DNA of 13,516 bases. Origin: Gemmatimonadales bacterium UBA4456. GTDB lineage: Bacteria; Gemmatimonadota; Gemmatimonadetes; Longimicrobiales; Gaopeijiaceae. Shown piece after piece: positions 7,323-13,516 of this stretch; within the stretch, counting starts at the first letter, position 1, and the number at the start of each line of letters is the position of its first letter. Below the pieces are notes generated by a model. It was not told the origin of the DNA. It worked only from the letters and a program-made list of their open reading frames with translations, and searched no databases. The DNA lies in the NCBI GenBank assembly GCA_002390225.1, contig DGOW01000095.1, positions 27,604 through 41,119 on the forward strand, given 5' to 3'. The translations under genes were made by a program, and so were the position numbers.

Positions 7323-7703
7323 GACCCGCGCGACGCACTCGATTTCGACATCGCAGAATTTCGGTAACGCACCTACCTGTACCGCGGCCCGAGCCGGTCG
7401 ATGATCCCCAAAGTGACGCGCGTACACCTCGTTCATTTCCGCGAACGTGTTCATGTCGGAAAGGAAGACGGATGTCTTCACCACTAGATCCATGCGGGAA
7501 CCAGCCGCCTCGAGCACAGAACGGAGGTTAGTCAGCACGAGTTCCGTCTGCTCGTCCACACTTCCCGTGTTCATCTCTCCCGTCTTCGGGTCGAGCGGGA
7601 TCTGGCCGGAACAGAACACCCAACCGTCGGTCACGATCGCTTGTGAATACGGTCCGATCGCTGAAGGTGCGTGTTCGGTGTGGATAGATGTGAGTTCGCT
7701 CAT
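7317..7703 (-). CDS. ridA: RidA family reactive intermediate/imine deaminase
   Basis: A 128-residue cytoplasmic enzyme, the same length as E. coli RidA, that hydrolyses enamine/imine intermediates such as 2-aminoacrylate to the 2-keto acid and ammonia and so protects PLP enzymes. Family features are clear: AIGPYSQA near residues 15-22, SGQIPLDPKTGE, and the C-terminal signature RAAVQVGALPKFCDVEIECVA. This includes the substrate-carboxylate-binding Arg105 and Glu120 at the family positions. ATG 7703 overlaps the TGA of the kinase gene (TGATG) and has GGAG 6 nt before it, so I prefer it to the in-frame ATG at 7715. It is the last gene of the five-gene operon, two genes after a D-serine dehydratase/D-threonine aldolase-like enzyme whose reaction can release its substrate. 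That link is inference. Confidence 0.94.
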   Translation of the reverse strand: MSELTSIHTEHAPSAIGPYSQAIVTDGWVFCSGQIPLDPKTGEMNTGSVDEQTELVLTNLRSVLEAAGSRMDLVVKTSVFLSDMNTFAEMNEVYARHFGDHRPARAAVQVGALPKFCDVEIECVARVG

Positions 7704-8704
7704 CAGGTACTCCATTGTGTTGGGTGAGCTTTGATATGATCGAGGATTTCTTCTGCGGTCACAGTGGCGACCCCAGCCTTTCCCACTTCGACTGCAGCTG
7801 CGTGGTTCGCAATCACCGCTGCCTCCATCGGGTTTCCTCCGGCGGCGAGCACCGTAGCCACCAGCGCGGTCACGGTATCCCCCGCACCTGACACGTCATA
7901 GACCGAACGGGCTACTGTCGGCACCCGGATGTGCCCGGCACCCTTTGCGTGCAGTGCCATGCCTCGCTCACCGAGGGTGAGCAACAAGTGGTCGCAGTGC
8001 AGCCGCTCCCAAGTATCCGCCATCCATCTCGCGTCATCTGGATCAACGAAAGAACCGAGCGCGTCCCCGAGTTCCTTTGCATTAGGCTTGAAGACAGACG
8101 CACCCGAGAACTCGAAGAAGTTGCGTCGTTTCGGGTCCACCACACTCGGAACGGCATGCTCCCGGGCGGCATCCAAGGCGGCCCGAATGACGGCGGGGGT
8201 CAGTACTCCCTTGTTATAGTCCTCCAGGACGACCGTATCCGCGATAGTCGTCGCAGTCTGCACGGCCTCGGCCAGCCGCGCTCCGACGTCGGCCGACACG
8301 TCGGCGTCCCCCTCACGGTCGAAACGGACAATCTGCTGATGGCGAGCCATCACTCGGGTTTTCACCGTGGTGGGTCTGTCATCGGTCAGGATCACGCCCG
8401 AAACGTCGATCCCTCGGGCATCGAAGGCGTCGCGAAGAGCCCGTCCATCGGCGTCATCCCCAACACACCCCACCACCGAGCACGCTGCGCCCAACGCGGC
8501 GATGTTCGCGGCGACATTCCCGGCTCCACCGATCGCGGCCCGTTCCTCCTCGACGCGGACAACCGGCACGGGCGCCTCGGGTGATACACGTTCCACCACC
8601 CCGGAGATGTATCGATCGACCATCAGATCGCCGATGACAACCGCGCGAACCGATCGCACGGACGTCAGAAGCTCTTCTGCCCGACGGTGCGTCAGGGCTG
8701 CCAC
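7703..8704 (-). CDS. rfaE1: D-glycero-beta-D-manno-heptose-7-phosphate kinase (HldA/RfaE1-type PfkB kinase)
   Basis: A 333-residue PfkB/ribokinase-fold cytoplasmic kinase of the ADP-heptose pathway, which makes heptose-1,7-bisphosphate for LPS inner core. Signature stretches match the kinase domain of HldE: GDLMVDRYISGVVERVSPEA followed by PVPVV (from residue 25), GGAGNVAANIAALGA, KTRVMARHQQIVRFDREG, LEDYNKGVL, DPKRRNFFEFSGASVFKPN, and the catalytic anion-hole motif DVSGAGDT (270-277, base Asp276). It ends without the nucleotidyltransferase domain found in E. coli HldE, so it is the single-domain form and an HldC/RfaE2 enzyme is expected elsewhere. The GTG start at 8704 overlaps the end of the upstream PLP-enzyme gene by 13 nt. 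GAGG lies 9 nt before it and AGGGGG sits very close. The stop overlaps ridA. Another sugar substrate is possible, because no LPS genes flank it. Confidence 0.86.
   Translation of the reverse strand: MAALTHRRAEELLTSVRSVRAVVIGDLMVDRYISGVVERVSPEAPVPVVRVEEERAAIGGAGNVAANIAALGAACSVVGCVGDDADGRALRDAFDARGIDVSGVILTDDRPTTVKTRVMARHQQIVRFDREGDADVSADVGARLAEAVQTATTIADTVVLEDYNKGVLTPAVIRAALDAAREHAVPSVVDPKRRNFFEFSGASVFKPNAKELGDALGSFVDPDDARWMADTWERLHCDHLLLTLGERGMALHAKGAGHIRVPTVARSVYDVSGAGDTVTALVATVLAAGGNPMEAAVIANHAAAVEVGKAGVATVTAEEILDHIKAHPTQWST
7710..7713 (-). promoter_or_regulatory. Shine-Dalgarno (GGAG) deciding the ridA start
   Basis: GGAG with a 6-nt spacer precedes ATG 7703. The site overlaps the upstream in-frame ATG 7715, which has no comparable site, so translation most likely starts at 7703 and is coupled to the end of the kinase gene. 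Confidence 0.6.
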
Positions 8705-9807
8705 GGCCCCCTGCCTCTACCCTCGAGCGAAAGCAGCGAATGTGCTCCACCGTCGATCGTCAGAAGATGATCCTGGAGATTCACGGAGACGCAAACATGG
8801 TTGGGTATAATTCTGACCCGCTCACCGATCCGGGGCACCCAATCCGATTCCGACACGTCCAGAACTCCGTGCTCCTCGGATACACTGGCGACCAAGATGT
8901 CGGGGCGGTCGAGCAAGACGCCAAAGCCCCCTCCCCCACCCCGAGACTCCTTCGCGAGCGCCTTCGACCCCGCGTCGACCACTGCTCGACCAGGGACCGC
9001 CGTGCTCACCACAGTAGCAAGCACCGTATACGCAAGATCATCCACGTCGGCTACGCCGACATCTAGCCCCTCTCGATCGTAGAAGATGCACGACCCGGGG
9101 CGAATCTCCGTCAAACCCTCGACTTCATGGCTCCGCCATATCGTCGGCGTCGAACCACCTGACACGATCTCCGGCTCTAGGCCAGCGGCCAGAAGCGCGT
9201 GCAGCGTATCCGCTACCATGCCTGACACTTCCTCGAGGTGTGCATCCTGTTCGGGTTCCGACATGCGGATGTGCCCCGGATAGAACATCACCCCCCGGAA
9301 TCGTATGCCAGGAGTCTCGGCTGCGATCTGCGCCAGCTCGACGACCGCCTCAGGAGAAGGCAGTCCAACACGACCCATTCCCATGTCCTGTTCGACCAGT
9401 ACACCCAGCTCACGACCAGTAGCCACCGATGCCCCACCCAACTCCGCCAGCACGTCCACAGAGTCGAGAGCGACCTTGAGATCGACGCGGTGCGGAAGTG
9501 CAAACAGTCGCTCCAGCTTGTTCGGGCCCACCGGCGGATACGCCAGCAGGAGATCGTCGGTGACCGAAGACATGACCTCGGCTTCGCGAAGAGTAGCCAC
9601 GGTCAACCCGCTGGCTCCGGCCTCGATCTGAAGGCGAGCGATCGTCAACGACTTGTGCGTCTTGACGTGAGGCCTCCATCGGAGGCCATGCACATTCGCG
9701 TACTCCACGACCTTCGCGGCGTTGTTGCGTGCCCGACCAAGGTCCACGTAGCCGACGGGTGTTTCGACAGCCTGCGGGTCGAGCATGACGCGATCGAGCT
9801 CGCTCAC
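8692..9807 (-). CDS. D-threonine aldolase / D-serine dehydratase-like PLP enzyme
   Basis: A 371-residue fold-type III (alanine racemase-like barrel) PLP enzyme of the D-threonine aldolase/DSD1 family. The N-terminal PLP site reads RWRPHVKTHK, whose first Lys (Lys49) is the expected Schiff-base residue. SGGSTP binds the cofactor phosphate, and the C-terminal domain has PNHVCVSVNL. The His337-x-Cys339 pair matches the Zn2+ ligands of D-serine dehydratases, whereas bacterial D-threonine aldolases use His-x-Asp. I therefore lean to a D-serine/D-threonine (or 3-hydroxy-D-aspartate) ammonia-lyase rather than an aldolase. I chose GTG 9807, which overlaps the TGA of the tlpA-like gene by four bases (GTGA). 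ATG 9786 is an alternative, while a start at 9876 would overlap the neighbour by 73 nt. It is the third gene of the operon and precedes the kinase and ridA. Confidence 0.85.
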   Translation of the reverse strand: MSELDRVMLDPQAVETPVGYVDLGRARNNAAKVVEYANVHGLRWRPHVKTHKSLTIARLQIEAGASGLTVATLREAEVMSSVTDDLLLAYPPVGPNKLERLFALPHRVDLKVALDSVDVLAELGGASVATGRELGVLVEQDMGMGRVGLPSPEAVVELAQIAAETPGIRFRGVMFYPGHIRMSEPEQDAHLEEVSGMVADTLHALLAAGLEPEIVSGGSTPTIWRSHEVEGLTEIRPGSCIFYDREGLDVGVADVDDLAYTVLATVVSTAVPGRAVVDAGSKALAKESRGGGGGFGVLLDRPDILVASVSEEHGVLDVSESDWVPRIGERVRIIPNHVCVSVNLQDHLLTIDGGAHSLLSLEGRGRGPWQP

Positions 9808-10328
9808 GAGATCACGTCGCTGAGAGCCTCGAGGAAGCCAGGATCGTCCTCCGGGATCGGGCCGTAGCGCATCCATCGCAAAACGCCCTCCCGGTCGATC
9901 AGGAACGTGGCCGGCAAGCCCAGAACCTGATAGAGCTCCATACCCTGCATCGTGGGGTCGTGGAGGATCGTGTACGTCACCTCATACTCGTCGACGAACA
10001 TGGCGACGTCATTAGCTGCGTCCCCGGTGTCCATCGAGATGCCGACCACTTCGAAACCGTCATCTCTGTACTCCTCATACACGGCCTGGAGATAAGGGGT
10101 CTCCATTCGGCACGGCCCACACCATGTGGCCCATAAATTGAGGAGCACGACCTGACCACGCAGCGACTCGAGCGAAACGGACACTCCCTCGAGCGTCGTC
10201 GCCGCATAATCACGAGCCAGCTCGTCGATCTGTGGCGGCCCAGCGTTCTCCACCGGAGCACAGCCCAACGTCACGACGATAGCGACAAGCGCAATCCTTC
10301 TGACACATGTGAACATGCGTTCCGCCAT
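9804..10328 (-). CDS. TlpA-like thioredoxin-fold lipoprotein (thiol-disulfide oxidoreductase)
   Basis: A 174-residue membrane-anchored, periplasm-facing thioredoxin-fold protein. The signal region MFTCVRRIALVAIVVTLGC ends in a lipobox (Cys23), and the mature part is an AhpC/TSA-Redoxin domain of TlpA/ResA type. Visible features are LNLWATWCGPCRMETPYLQ with the redox pair Cys70/Cys73, an insert region VVGISMDTGDAANDVAMFVD, and GLPATFLIDREG with the cis-Pro139. TlpA proteins reduce disulfides in periplasmic targets such as apocytochromes or copper-binding proteins; the target here is not known. The gene starts 5 nt after the BNR lipoprotein gene and overlaps the next gene by 4 nt. ATG 10328 has an AGAGG that almost touches it, and ATG 10316 is an equally possible start. 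The adjacent Cys-rich BNR lipoprotein is an attractive redox partner (inference). Confidence 0.9.
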   Translation of the reverse strand: MAERMFTCVRRIALVAIVVTLGCAPVENAGPPQIDELARDYAATTLEGVSVSLESLRGQVVLLNLWATWCGPCRMETPYLQAVYEEYRDDGFEVVGISMDTGDAANDVAMFVDEYEVTYTILHDPTMQGMELYQVLGLPATFLIDREGVLRWMRYGPIPEDDPGFLEALSDVIS

Positions 10329-10333
10329 CCTCT

Positions 10334-11629
10334 TCAGTTCGAGACCTCGACTCGGGCGACCCGCACGCGAGCGTCCTCACCACCTACATCAGTCCACGCC
10401 ATCATCAGGGATCCGTCGGAGTGCTGGATCAACTGTGGAAAGCCGCTGGCACGCTCCGCCGAGGAGGTCGTCACCGACGCGCTGCCACTTGCCGTCCCAT
10501 CGCCTGAGACCCGCCGCAGCTTGACCTCGGCGCCCGAACCGTCACCCGTCTCCAGCCAACTCACGATCGCCGCACCGTCATTCGCCATGACAAGATCGAC
10601 TCGCCCCATCGGGTTCCCGTCATCAACAACGACTGGAGACCCGAACGTTACACCACCATCTGTCGAGAACGCGACCTTCACCCGCGCCACGTCTTCCGGA
10701 GCGGTGAACCATGCAACCACGACGTTCTGCCCGTCCGCAACGACGGCCGGGCCGTTGACCGGGCACCCGGCGATGTGCCACCCGTCATCCGACACGGCGC
10801 GGCCCTCTGTCCACACTCCGTCCACCATACGTGCAATGTAGATATCGCGGATCTCGTCTTCCGTTCGATCGCGATACACTACGACAGGCCCCCCCGACGC
10901 CATCGCGGACGAGGTCTGGCAGCAATCACATACACGAGCGTCGACCAGCATTTCGGGACCGGGCTCACCGCCGGGTCCCACCTCTCTGTATCGAAGTGAC
11001 ATCTCCTGGGTGGCCGGTGAGCCGCCGACATCCTCGGCATAGGCACGACCGTCAAGCCAGGTGAACCCCAGGCGATCACCGCTTCGAACCGTCGAGACAA
11101 ACCCGTGCTCAGTCGGCGAGTCGTCATCATGCGGCGTCCACGGTTCTCCCCAACTCACCCCTCCATCAGTCGAACGGGCGATCCGAACGCCGTAGTCGTA
11201 TCCACCTTCGTCGCCGCGAGCGAGCCAGTGTGCGTAGAGTGCACCGTCCGCGGCCTCCGAAACCGAAGGGAAATCGGCCCAATTCACAAAGAACCGTTCG
11301 CTGTGCGCTACCGTGTGCACCCCGCCCCAGGTCGAACCGTCCATGCGCGCGACGCGGAGATCGTGGCCACCCTCCGAGCTGCGCTCCAACCAAGAGAGAA
11401 TGGTACCGTAGGCGCCCTCGCTCAGACGCGGCTCTCCACTCCCCGGGCCTGCCGGTGATTCAAGCTCCGCGACGGTGAGCGTGAGTGGTGGTGCAGCGTT
11501 GTCAGTGCACCCTGGCGCCAGCACGGTCGTACCCAGGCCTAGCGTGATCCTGAGGAGTCCTCGCAAAAACCGGTTCGACGCTGGTCTGTATGCCGGGATG
11601 TGAACGTAGTCGGCGGTTACGATCTTCAT
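10334..11629 (-). CDS. BNR/sialidase-like lipoprotein with conserved-looking CDCC cluster
   Basis: A 431-residue exported protein of the sialidase-like six-bladed-propeller superfamily. The N-terminus has a hydrophobic stretch LLRITLGLGTTVLAPGC with a slightly atypical lipobox (Cys41). Asp-box motifs are RSTDGGVSWG (about 152-161) and FSTDGGVTFG near the C-terminal third. I see no clear sialidase catalytic set (RIP motif, arginine triad, Tyr/Glu), so sugar hydrolysis is not supported. Distinctive is VCDCCQTSSAM (Cys234, 236, 237), followed by a GPVVVYRDRTEDEIRDIYIA stretch and GWHIAGCPVNGPAVV (Cys289). These are four cysteines in an otherwise Cys-poor protein and look like a metal or redox site. 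ATG 11629 was chosen because the signal peptide follows. A longer frame to 11773 has a non-signal leader. It heads the operon and is followed by the TlpA-like thioredoxin. Confidence 0.8.
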   Translation of the reverse strand: MKIVTADYVHIPAYRPASNRFLRGLLRITLGLGTTVLAPGCTDNAAPPLTLTVAELESPAGPGSGEPRLSEGAYGTILSWLERSSEGGHDLRVARMDGSTWGGVHTVAHSERFFVNWADFPSVSEAADGALYAHWLARGDEGGYDYGVRIARSTDGGVSWGEPWTPHDDDSPTEHGFVSTVRSGDRLGFTWLDGRAYAEDVGGSPATQEMSLRYREVGPGGEPGPEMLVDARVCDCCQTSSAMASGGPVVVYRDRTEDEIRDIYIARMVDGVWTEGRAVSDDGWHIAGCPVNGPAVVADGQNVVVAWFTAPEDVARVKVAFSTDGGVTFGSPVVVDDGNPMGRVDLVMANDGAAIVSWLETGDGSGAEVKLRRVSGDGTASGSASVTTSSAERASGFPQLIQHSDGSLMMAWTDVGGEDARVRVARVEVSN

Positions 11630-11733
11630 TTGCCTACCGGGGTATTGAAAGAGCGAGGCACTAACCTGCACAATGTCGGGGCGTCTCACTGATCCGGTCA
11701 ATGTGATGGAACTCCGACACCGCGAACGGGGGT

Positions 11734-11762
11734 TTGACATTCGGCCGCGTGCTCGGGATATC
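11734..11762 (+). promoter_or_regulatory. Candidate sigma70 promoter for the metallopeptidase gene
   Basis: A perfect -35 box TTGACA (11734-11739) is followed after exactly 17 nt by GATATC (11757-11762), which matches TATAAT at three positions, including the important second A. Transcription would start near 11769, leaving a leader of about 120 nt before ATG 11888 that contains the palindrome at 11833-11844. Confidence 0.5.
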
Positions 11763-11832
11763 GTGCGGGACAACAGTGACGGCGAGGGAGCGGACCATCA
11801 CGGGAGGTTCAGCCTGTGCAAATCCCGCGAAC

Positions 11833-11844
11833 GAAGACGTCTTC
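11833..11844. repeat. 12-bp perfect palindrome in the divergent region
   Basis: GAAGACGTCTTC is fully self-complementary with no spacer. It lies 43 nt before the metallopeptidase start and about 200 nt from the operon head. It could be an operator for a dimeric regulator; alternatively it is chance. Confidence 0.35.
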
Positions 11845-11887
11845 AGGAGTGGATCGGGTGGCAGCACAAACTATAGATGAGGTCTTG

Positions 11888-13516
11888 ATGAAGAGGTGTA
11901 CAGAAGCGTCGCCGTTTCGGCGTGCACTCGGACTCGGTGTCCTCGGAATCGCCCTGATGTCGGCGATCCCCCTCGATGCGAATGCCCAGTACTTCGGGCG
12001 TAACAAGGTCCAGTTCGACAACTTCGACTTCAACATTCTCTCGACCGAGCACTTCGACTGGCACTACTACCCGGTCGAAGAAGAAGCCGTGCTGGACGCC
12101 ACCCGGATGGGTGAGCGCTGGTATGAGCGCCTGGCGCGGACCTTTCAGCACGAATTCGAAGAGTCGAAGCCGATCATCCTGTACGCTGACCATCCGGATT
12201 TTCAACAGACCAACACCCTCTCGGGCTTCATCGGAGAGGGTGTCGGTGGTGTGACGGAATCCCTGAAGAATCGTGTCATCATGCCGATGACGGGATCATA
12301 CTGGGATACCGACCACGTCCTGGGTCACGAGCTGGTCCACGCCTTCCAGTACAACATTGCCCAATCCCGACGAGGTGGCGGCCTGCAGGGTATGTCGCGT
12401 CTTCCGCTATGGCTTGTTGAAGGTATGGCGGAGTACATGTCGGTGGGTCGCGACGATCCGCTGACTGCGATGTGGATCCGGGATGCGATCGACCGCGAAG
12501 AGCTCCCGACCATCGAACAGATGACCAAGGAGTCGCGCTTCTTCCCGTACCGATTCGGTCAGGCCCTCTGGGCGTACATCGGAGGAACATACGGTGACGA
12601 CGCCGTCGTACAGATCTACCGCCGGGCACTGCGCGTCGGTTTCGAGGGGGCAATCCAGGGTGTGCTCGCCATGCCGACCGACACATTGTCCGTGCGTTGG
12701 CGCGAAGCGGCCGAAGCCCAGTACCTCCCGTTCATGGAGGGCCGAGATCGACCGGCCGAATCCGGCAAGCCGATTCTGTGTCCCTGTACCGGCTCCGGTT
12801 CGATCAACATCTCACCATCGCTGAGTCCAGACGGCCAATACGTAGCCTTCCTGTCGGAGAAGGACCTCTTCTCCGTCGACCTGTACATGGCCGAGACCGC
12901 GACAGGGCGGATCATCCGGAAGCTCTCGAGCGCCAGCTCCGACCCGCACATCGACGCCCTCCGCTATATCGACTCGTCCGGAACGTGGTCGCCGGATGGC
13001 GAATTCTTCGCCTACGTCGTCGTGGCAAACGGTGACAACGAGCTCGTGGTAGTGCGCGCTGCGAATGGGCAGGTGGAAGACCGACTCGCCTTCGAGGGCA
13101 TTGGCGCGGTCACGAACCCCGCCTGGTCACCAGACGGGCGCCACATCGCCTTCTCTGGATCCGTCGGCGGAATTTCGGACCTATATCTGTTCGAGCTAGA
13201 GACCGGGGACATCACTCAGCTCACGAACGATAAATTCGGTGACTTGCAGCCGACCTGGTCGCCGGATGGGACGCAGATCGCGTTCACCTCGGACCGGGGG
13301 CCGGAGACGAACTTCGAGATGCTGGTCTACAGCAAGTTCCAGCTCTCGACGATTGAGGTCGCGACCGGGGAAATCCAGGTCCTTCCGGTCTTCGGCAACG
13401 TGAAGCACATCAACCCCCAGTACTCCGGGGACGGGCAGACCCTCTACTTCATCTCCGACCAGGACGGTGTCAGCGACATCTATGGCTTGGATTTACGTAC
13501 CGGTGACGTCCGCCGG
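11888..13516 (+). CDS. Secreted HELVH zinc metallopeptidase with TolB/PD40 beta-propeller (3' part outside window)
   Basis: The first 543 codons of an exported protein; no stop is reached before the right edge. A signal peptide MKRCTEASPFRRALGLGVLG... ends near ANAQ (residue 34). Residues about 40-280 form a gluzincin-type peptidase domain of the peptidase-MA-like group. HELVH lies at 147-151 (Zn ligands His147/His151, catalytic Glu148), and downstream WLVEGMAEYM supplies the third ligand, probably Glu178. A Cys pair (LCPCTG, about residue 298) marks the linker. Then come WD40-like PD40 repeats: SPSLSPDGQYVAF, TWSPDGEFFAY, NPAWSPDGRHIAFSGS, QPTWSPDGTQIAFTSDR and NPQYSGDGQTLYF. These build a propeller as in TolB and S9 peptidases. 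ATG 11888 has GAGG at 5 nt spacing. It is divergent from the five-gene operon. Likely role: extracytoplasmic proteolysis, with the propeller binding substrate or limiting access. Substrate unknown. Confidence 0.87.
   Translation, partial: MKRCTEASPFRRALGLGVLGIALMSAIPLDANAQYFGRNKVQFDNFDFNILSTEHFDWHYYPVEEEAVLDATRMGERWYERLARTFQHEFEESKPIILYADHPDFQQTNTLSGFIGEGVGGVTESLKNRVIMPMTGSYWDTDHVLGHELVHAFQYNIAQSRRGGGLQGMSRLPLWLVEGMAEYMSVGRDDPLTAMWIRDAIDREELPTIEQMTKESRFFPYRFGQALWAYIGGTYGDDAVVQIYRRALRVGFEGAIQGVLAMPTDTLSVRWREAAEAQYLPFMEGRDRPAESGKPILCPCTGSGSINISPSLSPDGQYVAFLSEKDLFSVDLYMAETATGRIIRKLSSASSDPHIDALRYIDSSGTWSPDGEFFAYVVVANGDNELVVVRAANGQVEDRLAFEGIGAVTNPAWSPDGRHIAFSGSVGGISDLYLFELETGDITQLTNDKFGDLQPTWSPDGTQIAFTSDRGPETNFEMLVYSKFQLSTIEVATGEIQVLPVFGNVKHINPQYSGDGQTLYFISDQDGVSDIYGLDLRTGDVRR

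Larger units (their letters stand above)
11630..11887. other. Divergent promoter region
   Basis: These 258 nt separate the five-gene operon (minus) from the metallopeptidase gene (plus). Both transcripts must start here. A good plus-strand promoter candidate and a 12-bp palindrome are listed separately. For the minus strand, TTGACC followed 18 nt later by GACATT (about 11664-11693) is only a weak candidate. Short reading frames in the gap have no recognisable product. Confidence 0.7.

Noticed and set aside
9808..9876. Upstream start for the PLP enzyme giving 394 residues
   Set aside because: It would overlap the TlpA-like gene by 73 nt and add a non-family leader; GTG 9807 gives a 4-nt overlap typical of operons.
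10334..11629. Annotation of the BNR lipoprotein as a true sialidase
   Set aside because: Asp-boxes are present but the RIP motif, arginine triad and Tyr/Glu nucleophile pair are not recognisable.
11630..11773. 48-residue N-terminal extension of the BNR lipoprotein
   Set aside because: It would place a Ser/Arg-rich leader before a clear signal peptide and extend over the divergent promoter region; ATG 11629 gives a normal exported protein.
11661..11876. Short open frames on both strands in the divergent gap
   Set aside because: They overlap each other and the promoter candidate, and their products show no coding signature.

Overview
The window looks like part of the chromosome of a GC-rich, Gram-negative, heterotrophic bacterium. 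A SusC/SusD-type outer-membrane pair, several lipoproteins with lipoboxes, secreted BNR/Asp-box proteins, an LPS-type heptose kinase and ordinary Shine-Dalgarno sites together fit Gemmatimonadota better than Bacteroidota, which are usually lower in GC and use little Shine-Dalgarno initiation. This assignment is an inference from gene style, not from a marker gene. No rRNA, tRNA, CRISPR array, insertion sequence or integrase is visible. Almost every base is coding, and both end genes run off the window.

Layout, left to right, with all genes on the minus strand except the last. (1) 1-1208: N-terminal 402 codons of a secreted VPS10/sortilin-like BNR-repeat protein. (2) 1339-2279: two small lipoproteins of unknown family, joined by a TGATG stop/start overlap. 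(3) 2304-2359: a strong intrinsic terminator. (4) 2400-7047: SusD-like lipoprotein and SusC/RagA-like TonB-dependent transporter, transcribed susC then susD. (5) 7048-7316: non-coding gap with several inverted repeats, upstream of susC. (6) 7317-11629: a compact five-gene operon, in transcription order a cysteine-containing BNR/sialidase-like lipoprotein, a TlpA-type thioredoxin lipoprotein, a D-threonine aldolase/D-serine dehydratase-like PLP enzyme, an HldA/RfaE1-type heptose-7-phosphate kinase and RidA. (7) 11630-11887: divergent promoter region. (8) 11888-13516, plus strand: N-terminal 543 codons of a secreted HELVH zinc metallopeptidase fused to a TolB/PD40 beta-propeller.

How the genes may work together: the SusCD pair imports an oligomeric substrate through the outer membrane, and the secreted metallopeptidase could supply peptides. 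In the five-gene operon the PLP enzyme carries the Zn-binding His-x-Cys signature of D-serine dehydratases. Such enzymes release reactive enamines (2-aminoacrylate) that RidA hydrolyses, so their presence in one operon suggests D-amino-acid catabolism with built-in detoxification. The TlpA thioredoxin sits directly after a lipoprotein with a C-x-C-C cluster, suggesting a periplasmic redox partnership. The heptose kinase has no obvious link to either theme. The most unusual items are this operon and the structured gap before susC.
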